Positions 8,287 to 16,458 are shown, counted from the stretch's first letter. The stretch is DNA of 64,000 nt from an uncultured bacterium (GCA_903857255.1 CAIODY010000081.1:1-64000), one strand, 5' to 3'. The notes: generated by a model not told the origin, from the sequence alone. Numbers and translations: made by a program.

Positions 8287-8357
8287 AATTTTATTTTAAA
8301 ATTGACAATTTCGTTTTTTAAATCCCGCCCTTCTGGTAGCTGCAAAACGTTAGCTGC
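8221..8357 (+). other. attC site 8
   Basis: R'' is ACCACTAAC (8221-8229), the perfect reverse complement of GTTAGTGGT at the left end of cassette 8. R' is GTTAGCTGC (8349-8357). Family A ends (AACAGCACCTACC/GGTAGCTGCAAAACGTT). The spacer differs from the other family A sites and holds the start codon of the minus-strand gene. Confidence 0.87.
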
Positions 8358-8419
8358 CACCCATTGACTGAACGACAACGAAAGTAAAACGGACATGACA
8401 AGACAAAATTCAAATACAT

Positions 8420-8635
8420 TTGGACAAGCCATATTTGCCACTCTTTCGCTGCTGCAAAAGAGGCAAATGTTTCTTTTATTTTGTTTTTGCATTTGCCACA
8501 TTTGCAGCAGCAGTCTACGCTTTACACTACATCTACTTTCATCGCTTTTATTTGTATCACAGACTTATTCCAAAAGGCGAAAACACAAAAGACAAAAAAA
8601 GCGGTGCTGCGCACCGCACTTTTTGGGTTAAATAG
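8420..8635 (+). CDS. Possible small membrane protein, start of cassette 9
   Basis: A 71-residue ORF starting at TTG, with one membrane segment (about residues 18-38, FVFAFATFAAAVYALHYIYF) and a basic tail; its last codons run through a terminator hairpin. An overlapping frame starting at ATG 8395 reads as Cys/Leu/Ser-rich and looks less protein-like. The choice of frame rests on composition alone. It is the first of three possible genes in the 5.4-kb cassette 9. Confidence 0.3.
   Translation: MDKPYLPLFRCCKRGKCFFYFVFAFATFAAAVYALHYIYFHRFYLYHRLIPKGENTKDKKSGAAHRTFWVK
8598..8625 (+). terminator. Rho-independent terminator
   Basis: GCGGTGC and GCACCGC form a stem over a TGC loop, preceded by an A run and followed by ACTTTTTGGG. 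It sits about 115 bases ahead of the 8739 gene and would insulate the T9SS cargo genes from upstream transcription. Confidence 0.7.
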
Positions 8636-8738
8636 TTCTACTCATTTTTTAACACTAATTCTTTCTTTAAATTTTTTTGAATCATCTTTACATATCATGG
8701 TTTAGGAAATAATTTTTAAACAATAAAAATCAATTACA

Positions 8739-11700
8739 ATGAAAAACATTCTTAAAGCTCTTTTGCTTTTTATTTTTATGACTGTGCAACTTTTATATGC
8801 TGCCTCACCTCCTCCAATTCAGTCATGTTTTAACTGTTCGGGTACAGTTTATTTGCCATTGCCAAGCACTGGTGCCGGCGGTAATGTAATCACTTCTACT
8901 TCTGGTAGCCCAAGTAATACTTTTTATATCAATCATGATGTTTTTGTTAATAGCAATGTGGTTTTAAAAAACTGCGAAATTAATGTTGCCAACAATAAAA
9001 AAATAACAGTGCAAAAAGGTGCTACACTTACCCTCATTCATTGTCATATTGCAACTTGCGAACCAATATGGATGTGGCAAGGAATTGAAGTACAACCGTT
9101 TGGTAGTGTATCAGTATTGCAAGGTTCTTTTATTGAAGATGCTAAAGTTGCTATTAATTTTTTAGACCCAGCTGGCACTTTGCCATACTATCCAACTACA
9201 TTATTAGATGTAGAAAGCAGTATTTTCAATCGAAATGATATTTCAATTGAAATGACTGGCTATAATCTTACATCAGGTGGAGGCATTCCTTTACCGCTAC
9301 CAATTACAATCAAAGGCTGTTTATTTACTTGTCGTTATATTGATTATAAACCTTGTACTGGTGTTTGGCCTTCTGTATATGCTGTTACAGCACCTATTTA
9401 CAATTCCAATCAGAATTTTCCATTATCAAGTGAATTTATTAATGACCAAATATATGACCCAGGTTATGTTTATACGCCAAATATTTGGAGTTATTTAGGT
9501 GGCTCTTTTTATGGTACAAATGCCAAACCAACAGCAGGAATTTTATTAAATCATGTTGGGTATTGTTTAATTCAAAATAACCCATCAACAAATTTTGTTA
9601 CCTCATATATTCATCAGGATTTCAACATTGGTGCGGCAAATCCAGATTGGATAAACACCTTTGATAATTTACAAGCAGGTATTAACGCTACAGCATCTTA
9701 TGTTCATGTAGTTAATTCCCTTTTTCAAAATACTATTATCAGTCCTACAAATGCTCGTTCAGGTTATGGATTAGATATTGAAGCAGGTGATATTTATAAA
9801 GGTAATCTAATTGCCACATCACCTACAGGAACAAGTCCTATTGATGGTAACCGTTTTATTGATTGTCATACCGCCATTTATACTACCGATTTAACAACTA
9901 CTCAAGTTAATTATTCCTATATTCGAAGTTCGCAGCAAGCCAATACTTATACGCTATCAAATATTGGGTTTTCTACAGTGCCAATTTCAGGAAGTATTTC
10001 CTATCCAAATCATTTGGGTAAGTTTGCAATATGTATGTTGACTGGTAGGTTATATAATTATGATATTGGCAATAATCAAATTTATAATATTGAAAACGGG
10101 ATTTATCTTTTCCATCGTTGGGTGCCAGGTGGCATGGGAGGCGGTCCTCCAAATGGTCAAATGGGGAGTTATGGTTTTGGAGTTTATTCAGGTCAGTTAG
10201 ATATTTATAACAACACTTTTGATAAAACCACTGTCGGCTCTGCACCAATTCCTCCTAATCAATTTATCTACCAAGCTATTCAAATTGATTATTCTACATT
10301 GATGCCGCCTAACTTATTAACATCTACTCAACCAGTTAATCCGCTACTTTCACCACCTTACAACAGTTTTACTACTTTTGAAATTGGCAGCCAAGGAGCT
10401 AACCAAGCTACTTATGTACCTTTACCCAATATCATCAACCAAGCCTATAATGGTATTGCCATAAATAGTTTAGCTGGTAAAAATGTGCATACTTCCAACA
10501 ATCAAATTAATCTGTTACCCATGCCACCTGCCATGCGCCAAACTGGGTTCATTGGGCAAATGGGTATTCAATATGTAAACACTACCCCACGTTTCACATC
10601 ACCTTCTATAGTTTATCCTTTCAATTTAGTTTGGAATAATCGAGTGACAGCACAAGCACAATTGCCCAACTCCATGCCATCTATGGGGTATTATAGCAAT
10701 AGTGCCAACCATCAACATATCGAATGCAACAACTTTAGCAATACTAATGAAGGCATGGAATTCAACCAAAGCTGTTTATTTACTGTCATTAATAGAAACC
10801 AAATGTATAGCAACTCTGTTCTTCAAGCTGGGTTAGAACTAAATAATGCCGCTAACATTGGCACACAAGGCAGCCCTGGCAACCCTACTGATAATCAATG
10901 GTATGGCACTTGGGGTAGTACAACTGTTCAACCTTTTATGACTTCAACTGTTGCCTCTTCTGCTGTTACACAGAACTTTTTTCTTCGTTCAGTAGCACCC
11001 TATAATCCAAATGGTTTCGGATATACTTCAATAACCCCAGGCGTTACGAACTACTTTAGTCCATCAACATTAAATTACACATCAGGTGCAAGTATAGGTT
11101 GTGGTCCAGGTATGGCATTTGCTCCTTCGCCTATTGCCAATAATACTGCGGCTTTGTACGATATGATTAGTGGTGCTTCGGCTGCTTATAGCCCACACCC
11201 AGCCGAAACCAATTTTATTTTGCAAAATAATTTGTATCGCATGTTGCGTTCGCAGCCCGATTCCACATTAACCGATTCAACTGTTAACGCCTTTTATCAA
11301 GCTAACTTGGCAGGCAGTAGCTATGAAACATTTGTCGAAATAGATTCCTTAATTGCCATCTCCGATTTGATTAATGCACAAACCATGATAAGTGCTTTTA
11401 GCCCCACCAACAACGTGGAGCAAAACTATCAAAACTATTACAATTGGGCATTAAGCTATTTAGACACTACATTAGCTACTGCCGACACATTGGGCATCAG
11501 AGCTTTAGCCATGGGCTGCCCTTATTATGATGGTGATGTGGTCTATTGGGCGCAAACCTTATATAAAATGCTAAATCTAACTGATGTAGTTTCCGAATCT
11601 AACTGCAATACTTCAGATGAAGATGGTGGCGATGGAGAGCGGAAAATTAAAATTAACAAGACTGTTTTGAATCAACAGTTAGCATCTTTAATAACTATCT

Positions 11701-11936
11701 ATCCCAATCCTGCAAACAACAACATCAATATTACTTTACCAACAAACAACGATAGCAATTACAAAATTGAATGTTGTGATATTCAAGGCAAAACAATAAG
11801 TAGTGTTGTTTTGAATTGCAATAGTACAGTTATTAATACTGCTAATTATGCTAATGGTATCTGTATATTATGTATTATCAATTTAGCAAACAACGAAAAA
11901 ATCTACAAAAAAGTAGTTATTCAACATGGAAATTAA
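8739..11936 (+). CDS. Large T9SS-secreted parallel beta-helix protein, cassette 9
   Basis: A 1065-residue protein with a signal peptide (MKNILKALLLFIFMTVQLLYA, cut after AAS). The long middle region has the Asn/Gly/Ile spacing of right-handed parallel beta-helices, as in pectate-lyase-like or NosD-like repeats (VFVNSNVVLKNCEIN, VVNSLFQNTII, NNQIYNIENGIYLF). The last ~80 residues form a type A T9SS sorting domain starting LITIYPNPANNNINI and ending KKVVIQHGN. It is therefore exported across the outer membrane by the Por machinery and probably attached to the surface. No catalytic residues could be named. It overlaps the next gene by 11 bases. Asp codons favour GAT as in the core genes. Confidence 0.85.
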   Translation: MKNILKALLLFIFMTVQLLYAASPPPIQSCFNCSGTVYLPLPSTGAGGNVITSTSGSPSNTFYINHDVFVNSNVVLKNCEINVANNKKITVQKGATLTLIHCHIATCEPIWMWQGIEVQPFGSVSVLQGSFIEDAKVAINFLDPAGTLPYYPTTLLDVESSIFNRNDISIEMTGYNLTSGGGIPLPLPITIKGCLFTCRYIDYKPCTGVWPSVYAVTAPIYNSNQNFPLSSEFINDQIYDPGYVYTPNIWSYLGGSFYGTNAKPTAGILLNHVGYCLIQNNPSTNFVTSYIHQDFNIGAANPDWINTFDNLQAGINATASYVHVVNSLFQNTIISPTNARSGYGLDIEAGDIYKGNLIATSPTGTSPIDGNRFIDCHTAIYTTDLTTTQVNYSYIRSSQQANTYTLSNIGFSTVPISGSISYPNHLGKFAICMLTGRLYNYDIGNNQIYNIENGIYLFHRWVPGGMGGGPPNGQMGSYGFGVYSGQLDIYNNTFDKTTVGSAPIPPNQFIYQAIQIDYSTLMPPNLLTSTQPVNPLLSPPYNSFTTFEIGSQGANQATYVPLPNIINQAYNGIAINSLAGKNVHTSNNQINLLPMPPAMRQTGFIGQMGIQYVNTTPRFTSPSIVYPFNLVWNNRVTAQAQLPNSMPSMGYYSNSANHQHIECNNFSNTNEGMEFNQSCLFTVINRNQMYSNSVLQAGLELNNAANIGTQGSPGNPTDNQWYGTWGSTTVQPFMTSTVASSAVTQNFFLRSVAPYNPNGFGYTSITPGVTNYFSPSTLNYTSGASIGCGPGMAFAPSPIANNTAALYDMISGASAAYSPHPAETNFILQNNLYRMLRSQPDSTLTDSTVNAFYQANLAGSSYETFVEIDSLIAISDLINAQTMISAFSPTNNVEQNYQNYYNWALSYLDTTLATADTLGIRALAMGCPYYDGDVVYWAQTLYKMLNLTDVVSESNCNTSDEDGGDGERKIKINKTVLNQQLASLITIYPNPANNNINITLPTNNDSNYKIECCDIQGKTISSVVLNCNSTVINTANYANGICILCIINLANNEKIYKKVVIQHGN

Positions 11937-13104
11937 TTTTATCATCAACAGCTACAAGTATTTACTTGTAGCTGTTTTATTTTGTTGTAGTTATCAGGCA
12001 AAAGCACAAACTTTCAACCTTGTACCTAATCCTTCATTTGAAGTATACGATACTTGTCCATATTCTAATTTAGGTAGCCAAATATATTTAGCCATACCAT
12101 GGACTGGTCCACAAGTAAATAGCACCGATTATCTTAATGCTTGTTCACCTGTTTTTGGTGTTCCAATTGCTGGTATAAATTATCAATATGCTAGAACTGG
12201 CGTGGCGTACGCTGGAATATGGACAAAAGAAGGTACAAACTATAGAGAATATTTGCAAGCTCTATTATTGGATACTTTAATTGCTGGGCATTGTTATTTT
12301 GTTTCCTTTTATGCTAACTTGATTAATTCTGTTCCTTTCGGCTCAAACAATGTAGCAGCCTATCTTTCTTATCATGCCGATTCTATATGGAATATTCCAT
12401 CATGGATGAGTAAAGTATTAAACTATACGCCCCAAATTGTAAAACCAGGCAATCCTATCATTACCGACACTTTAAATTGGACACAAGTAGCTAGCATTTA
12501 TACCGCCACAGGTGGCGAAAAATATATTACTATTGGCAACTTTTATCCCGACTCTGCTACATTAGGTACAGGTGGTTATTATTATATTGATGATGTAGCG
12601 GTAATAGAAGCCAAAGCTTATGCAGGCAAAGACACTATTATTAATAAGGGCGATAGTGTTTGGTTGGGTTTAGATACTATTACAGGTGTAGCTTGTACTT
12701 GGTATGTGAACAACGATATTATCAAGCAAAACAATGGCGGCTTATGGATAAAACCCACCCAAACCACCACCTACATTTTAAAAACAATCGTTTGCGGCAT
12801 TACTACTTATGATACAGTGGTGGTAAGTGTGAAGGCAACAGGAGTGGAACAATTAAAGAATAGAAGCTCACAAATAATTAGTTATCCAAACCCAACAAGT
12901 AACAGCACTTCAATCATTTTGACAAAATCCGTTACAAACGCAACAATCAAATTAATAAGTGTTATAGGCGAAACACTTTTAGAAAAAATTAACCAAACAG
13001 GCAATCAATTTAATCTTGACATGACACAGCAAACACAAGGCATTTATTTTATCGAAGTACAACAAGACGAGTGTATTTGGCGAACCAAAGTGGTTAAACA
13101 GTAA
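11926..13104 (+). CDS. T9SS-secreted surface protein, cassette 9
   Basis: A 392-residue protein with a leader ending AKAQ. The start FNLVPNPSFEVYDTCP followed by a W..STDYLNAC segment is a domain common at the N-terminus of Bacteroidota secreted and OmpA-like proteins, of jelly-roll/carbohydrate-binding type. An Ig-like segment near residues 230-300 (AGKDTIINKGDSVWLG...TTTYILKTIVCG) follows, then a type A sorting domain (IISYPNPTSNSTSIIL to WRTKVVKQ). The 11-base overlap with the upstream beta-helix gene indicates one operon; both products share one secretion route. A 21-bp repeat array begins right after its stop codon. Confidence 0.85.
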   Translation: MEINFIINSYKYLLVAVLFCCSYQAKAQTFNLVPNPSFEVYDTCPYSNLGSQIYLAIPWTGPQVNSTDYLNACSPVFGVPIAGINYQYARTGVAYAGIWTKEGTNYREYLQALLLDTLIAGHCYFVSFYANLINSVPFGSNNVAAYLSYHADSIWNIPSWMSKVLNYTPQIVKPGNPIITDTLNWTQVASIYTATGGEKYITIGNFYPDSATLGTGGYYYIDDVAVIEAKAYAGKDTIINKGDSVWLGLDTITGVACTWYVNNDIIKQNNGGLWIKPTQTTTYILKTIVCGITTYDTVVVSVKATGVEQLKNRSSQIISYPNPTSNSTSIILTKSVTNATIKLISVIGETLLEKINQTGNQFNLDMTQQTQGIYFIEVQQDECIWRTKVVKQ

Positions 13105-13114
13105 ACAAGTTCAA

Positions 13115-13471
13115 GACGGCTTTGCAGACGATTTAGACGACTAAACAGAAAGTCGAGAACGCTGAAAAATACATTTAGACCGCTTAACATTCAAGCAAGC
13201 AGACTAAACATTTGGACGAGATAGCTTAACATTCAATTGAGCAGACTAAACATAAGGACGAGAGGGCTGTGCAGTCAATGAAGACAACAAAACACTCGGT
13301 CAAGCGAACAGAACACAAGCCGAAGTATGCACAATTGTCAGTCAAGCGGACATAGCAGCAGATGAAGCTAGCATCGCAGACGATGAAGATAACAGAACAT
13401 TGGGACAAGGGAACAGAACATTGACCGAAGATAACAAAACATTGGGGGAAGACAACAAAACACAAATTGCC
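13115..13471. repeat. Degenerate 21-bp tandem array I (17 units)
   Basis: Seventeen consecutive units of exactly 21 bp, with boundaries at 13115 + 21k. Each begins G-A/C and usually ends with a purine-rich GAA, CAA or CGA; typical cores are AACAGAACATTG and ACTAAACATT. Read on the plus strand the last units encode heptads such as EDNRTLG and EDNKTLG, but TAA stops in the left units break the frame. On the minus strand a 92-codon frame has Cys every seventh residue. Neither frame has a convincing start, so it is treated as a non-coding or decayed heptad repeat. It lies between the T9SS gene and attC9. Confidence 0.85.
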
Positions 13472-13478
13472 CTGCTGT

Positions 13479-13562
13479 TTCCTACACTTGCAATAGGCGC
13501 ACAAGCCAACGCTGAAACCTAACCTATTGCAAGAGTAGGAAACCCAACGCTTCTTGGCTTCC
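13479..13562. repeat. Interleaved inverted repeats
   Basis: A 20-bp inverted repeat with one mismatch (13479-13498 and 13524-13543; TTTCCTAC..TTGCAATAGG against its complement). A second pair, AAGCCAA/TTGGCTT, has its left arm in the first loop and its right arm beyond the first stem, so the two stems interleave as in a pseudoknot. The octamer CCAACGCT is directly repeated between them. No gene covers it. Confidence 0.65.
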
Positions 13563-13598
13563 GTCAGACATCACAGGGACGGAATAACAAAGTGGGCG

Positions 13599-13733
13599 GC
13601 AGCTAACATGGGGTTCAAGCTACGGCGGTGGACGGGTAGCTTTTCAGTTCGGTAGTTCCTGTTATCTTTGTGGCGGTGGACGAGTGATGGAACATTAATT
13701 CGCCGCATCTTGAACCCCAGAAACGTTATCGGC
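13599..13733 (+). other. attC site 9
   Basis: R'' is GCAGCTAAC (13599-13607), the perfect reverse complement of GTTAGCTGC at 8349-8357. This pairs the two ends of a single cassette 5,376 bp long. R' is GTTATCGGC (13725-13733). Family B, with ATGGGGTTCAAG/CTTGAACCCCAG arms. Confidence 0.87.
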
Positions 13734-13767
13734 AACCCTATGACGACAGTGCTAACTTTAAACGAAA

Positions 13768-16077
13768 GTGAAAAAAATGACAGACCATAAAGAAATAGAA
13801 CAGCAGATTTGGATAACTCTTAACAGACTTAGAAGCGATATGAGTTTTTCAGGTTTTCGCAGCACTAAGTTGCTTGAACTTATCGGCACAACGCAAGGAC
13901 AAGAAAAGTTTGAGCAGATTTTAAATAGCAAAGAACTTATTCGTGCTATAACAAACACAGACGGTTTTACTCCACCACTTTACATTTATGATTTCATCAA
14001 CGAACTTTCAAAGATTGTAAATCCTAAAACGCATCTTGACCCTTGGCTTACGCCTTCTTCTCCTTGCAACTTTTTTGACTTTGGGACAACGACATCTTAT
14101 TGCATCAACCAAACTGCATTTGAAACCATCAAAACGATTTTTGAAAATCCTAAAACCGAAATTCATTTAGGTGATAGTTGGCAATTTCTTGACAGCACAA
14201 AAAACAAGTTTGATTTTATCACTTGCTTTCCACCGTTCGGAATGCGTAAAGAGCCAACAGAAATTAACGGTTTCAAAACTTCAAACGATTTTGGAGCTAC
14301 GCTTTTAATAAAAGCATCAATGCTACTTAACGAAAACGGCAGAGCCGTTTTTCTTATGTCGCCTTCATTTTTATTTGATGATAGAAACAAAGAGTTGCTA
14401 ACCAAACTTGGATTGTTTGCTGATGCAGTTTTCTCAATTCCAAATGGTGCGTTTTTACCACAGACAAACATTGCATCAAATTTTGTTGTCCTTTCAAAGC
14501 AACCGAAAGAAAAAACTTTCATTGCTGAAATTTCAAACGATGAAAAGACAAACAAGACAATAATTGATAACTATAAAAACCGAAGAGCAGGAAAGGCAAT
14601 TCAATTAGGTTCATTCATTGACTTCATGGAATTGAAATCCTTTCAAGGATTGTTATCGCAAAATGAAATGCAAGAATTAGTTAAACGAATTGGCTATCCG
14701 CCAATTCGTTTAACTGATGTTGCAGTTAGCATAAATCTTTTGAAAGCATCTGATGCCGATGAAGTAGAACACCTTTCTAATTCTGTTTATCTTCCGAAGA
14801 TTGGTAACAGCGTAGCAGTTACAATGCCTTCGGAAATGAAAATGAAAAATCCGAAAAACTATTTTCAAATTCAACTTGACGAAACAAAAGCAAATTCAAC
14901 TTTTGTAGCCAACTACTTCAATAGTGTTATTGGAAGAAAACTAAGAGAGAGTTTAGAAGTCGGTGTTACTATTCCAACTATTTCTAAATCTCAATTACAA
15001 ACTTGTGTTCTGCATTTACCAGAGTTAAAAACGCAAATAGAATTGATTAAGATTGACAGCAAGATTGACCAATTTACTTTGCGACTTGAGGAACTAAAAA
15101 GAAATCTTTGGAAACAACCCAAGAGTTACAATTCAATAGAGAAGGAATTAAAGAGCATAAACCAAGAAGAAAAACTTGAACAGTGGATTGATAATTTACC
15201 TTTTCCAATCTCATCAATTCTTTGGCGTTACTATGCAACAAAAGAAAACAGCAAAAAAGTTGAACACCTTTTTCATTTCTTTGAGGCATTGTCAGAATTT
15301 TTCTCAATGATAATTTTGAGTGCATTTGTTCAAGACCAAGAATTCTATAAACAAGAACGACACAATTGGATTGACACAGACGAGAAATTTAAAGAGTGGT
15401 ATTTCAGAGCAACATTTGGAAGTTGGAATATTCTCACTTCCCGACTTTCAAAATCAGTAAGAAGATTTTACACCGATGCAGATAAGAAAGAGTTTTGCAA
15501 AAATCTCTTTGGAAATCCGACAGAGGCATTTATGAAAATGCTTACTGAAAAAGGAATTGTAAATACTCTTTTGACAGTTGCTGAATTACGCAACAAATGG
15601 AAAGGACACGGAGGCATTACGAGTGAAGAAGAAAACAAACAAAGAGTTACAGCACTTGAACAGCAACTAAATGAACTAAGAAAATTTATTGCAGACGGTT
15701 TTGAGGAAACAAGAATTGTTTCTGCAAAACAAGGCGAACTTGACGAAGGCGTTTGGACATTTACAGCGAAAGAACTTATCGGAGCAAAATCACCTTTTAG
15801 AGAAACAGAAATAAAATCATTGGTTGGGCTTGATAAAAAGAAACTTTACTTGACACATACTAATCAATACAAGCCAGTAGAGTTGTTGCCATTCATAAAG
15901 TTTGTTGAACTCTCTGATGCTGTTTATTTTTATACAAGTATTGAAAGCAAAAATGTTCGTTGGGTTTCATATCATTTTGACAAAGACCCCGAACTAAATC
16001 AACCAGCGGACAACGAATTATTCAAAGCGTTTGAATTTCTAAAACACAATGACAACAAGAATTCAAACGGACAGTAA
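13768..16077 (+). CDS. Degenerate N6-methyltransferase/HEPN-like fusion, cassette 10
   Basis: A 769-residue protein. Residues ~1-260 follow the type I restriction HsdM fold (helical start, then a Rossmann-like core with IHLGDSW and FDFITCFPPFGM), but the catalytic (N/D/S)PP(Y/F) motif reads F154-P-P-F157 and the usual DPACGSG SAM loop is not seen. Residues ~300-440 resemble an HsdS-like recognition half ending in a coiled stretch (LKTQIELIKIDSKIDQFTLRLEELKRNLW). The C-terminal half contains LRNKWKGHGG, with R608-N609 and H614, an Rx5H motif typical of HEPN domains of the Swt1 type. Methylation activity is therefore doubtful, and an RNase effector activated on sensing DNA is a reasonable guess. 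No separate endonuclease gene adjoins it. Confidence 0.72.
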   Translation: MKKMTDHKEIEQQIWITLNRLRSDMSFSGFRSTKLLELIGTTQGQEKFEQILNSKELIRAITNTDGFTPPLYIYDFINELSKIVNPKTHLDPWLTPSSPCNFFDFGTTTSYCINQTAFETIKTIFENPKTEIHLGDSWQFLDSTKNKFDFITCFPPFGMRKEPTEINGFKTSNDFGATLLIKASMLLNENGRAVFLMSPSFLFDDRNKELLTKLGLFADAVFSIPNGAFLPQTNIASNFVVLSKQPKEKTFIAEISNDEKTNKTIIDNYKNRRAGKAIQLGSFIDFMELKSFQGLLSQNEMQELVKRIGYPPIRLTDVAVSINLLKASDADEVEHLSNSVYLPKIGNSVAVTMPSEMKMKNPKNYFQIQLDETKANSTFVANYFNSVIGRKLRESLEVGVTIPTISKSQLQTCVLHLPELKTQIELIKIDSKIDQFTLRLEELKRNLWKQPKSYNSIEKELKSINQEEKLEQWIDNLPFPISSILWRYYATKENSKKVEHLFHFFEALSEFFSMIILSAFVQDQEFYKQERHNWIDTDEKFKEWYFRATFGSWNILTSRLSKSVRRFYTDADKKEFCKNLFGNPTEAFMKMLTEKGIVNTLLTVAELRNKWKGHGGITSEEENKQRVTALEQQLNELRKFIADGFEETRIVSAKQGELDEGVWTFTAKELIGAKSPFRETEIKSLVGLDKKKLYLTHTNQYKPVELLPFIKFVELSDAVYFYTSIESKNVRWVSYHFDKDPELNQPADNELFKAFEFLKHNDNKNSNGQ

Positions 16078-16107
16078 AAACAAGCTATGGTATATTTCAC
16101 CGACTTT

Positions 16108-16210
16108 TTCGCCGAGGTTCGTGTCCCCACGAACATCAATTATTTATTCGCCGAGGTTCGTGTCCCCACGAACATCAATTATTTATTTCGGTTAGTGCGG
16201 ACACTAACCG
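16108..16210. repeat. 39-bp direct repeat pair and palindromic hairpin
   Basis: Two identical 39-bp units lie head to tail (16108-16146 and 16147-16185), each containing a GTTCGTG-TCCC-CACGAAC hairpin. A further hairpin follows at once, CGGTTAGTG/CACTAACCG (16189-16197/16202-16210). They occupy the position where the attC of the last cassette would be expected. An open frame (16087-16419) crosses the region but appears to result from repeat structure. Confidence 0.85.
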
Positions 16211-16248
16211 AGGCACAGGCATGCCCTCACCTTTGTATCAGCCGATTG

Positions 16249-16458
16249 CAAGTAAAAATCTTCAAGCGGCAAGTTGAAATCTTCAAGCAGCAGGTTGAAA
16301 TCTTGAAGCGGCAAGTTGAAATCTTGAAGCTGCAAGTTGAAATCTTTAAGCTGCAAGTTGAAATCCTCAAGCAGCAAGTTGAAATCTTCAAGCAGCAAGT
16401 TGAAATCTTGAAGGAGTAAGTTGAAATCTTGAAGGAGTAAGTAGGTAGCTTGAAGCAA
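16249..16458. repeat. 21-bp tandem array II (10 units)
   Basis: Ten units of 21 bp, much better conserved than array I, with core AAGTTGAAATCTT and a variable AAGCRG end. On the plus strand it reads as heptads (QVEIFKQ, QVEILKR) with a coiled-coil look; the minus strand also stays open. No start codon outside the repeats gives a credible protein, so it is listed as a repeat. Array I and this array bracket the methyltransferase/HEPN gene. Confidence 0.9.

Larger units (their letters stand above)
253..16077 (+). mobile_element. Integron cassette array (10 cassettes, 9 attC)
   Basis: Cassettes run 254-1793, 1794-2803, 2804-3640, 3641-4508, 4509-5268, 5269-6586, 6587-7851, 7852-8349, 8350-13725, and 13726 onward with no closing attC. 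In eight of nine cassettes the GTTRRRY end matches the R'' box of the same cassette over 9 bases exactly; in the other there is one G-T wobble. This is the signature left by integron integrase and does not arise from ordinary tandem repeats. No intI gene is visible, so it is either an integron whose integrase lies left of the window or a CALIN (attC cluster without integrase). Confidence 0.85.

Noticed and set aside
8395-8631. 78-residue ORF starting at ATG 8395
   Set aside because: Its Cys/Ser/Leu/Arg-rich sequence reads as an off-frame translation; the overlapping frame from 8420 has a more natural membrane segment, though neither is secure.
13226-13504. A 92-residue minus-strand ORF with cysteine every seventh residue
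   Set aside because: The pattern is forced by the 21-bp tandem array; there is no credible start region, domain or neighbour on this strand.
16108-16185. CRISPR repeat pair
   Set aside because: Only two units, head to tail without a spacer.
16087-16419. A 110-residue plus-strand ORF with QVEIFKQ heptads that looks like a coiled coil
   Set aside because: Its N-terminal half translates the 39-bp hairpin repeats and its C-terminal half the 21-bp array; both strands stay open, so it is better explained as repeats.
16249-16458. CRISPR array
   Set aside because: The 21-bp units are directly adjacent with no unique spacers, and no cas gene is present.
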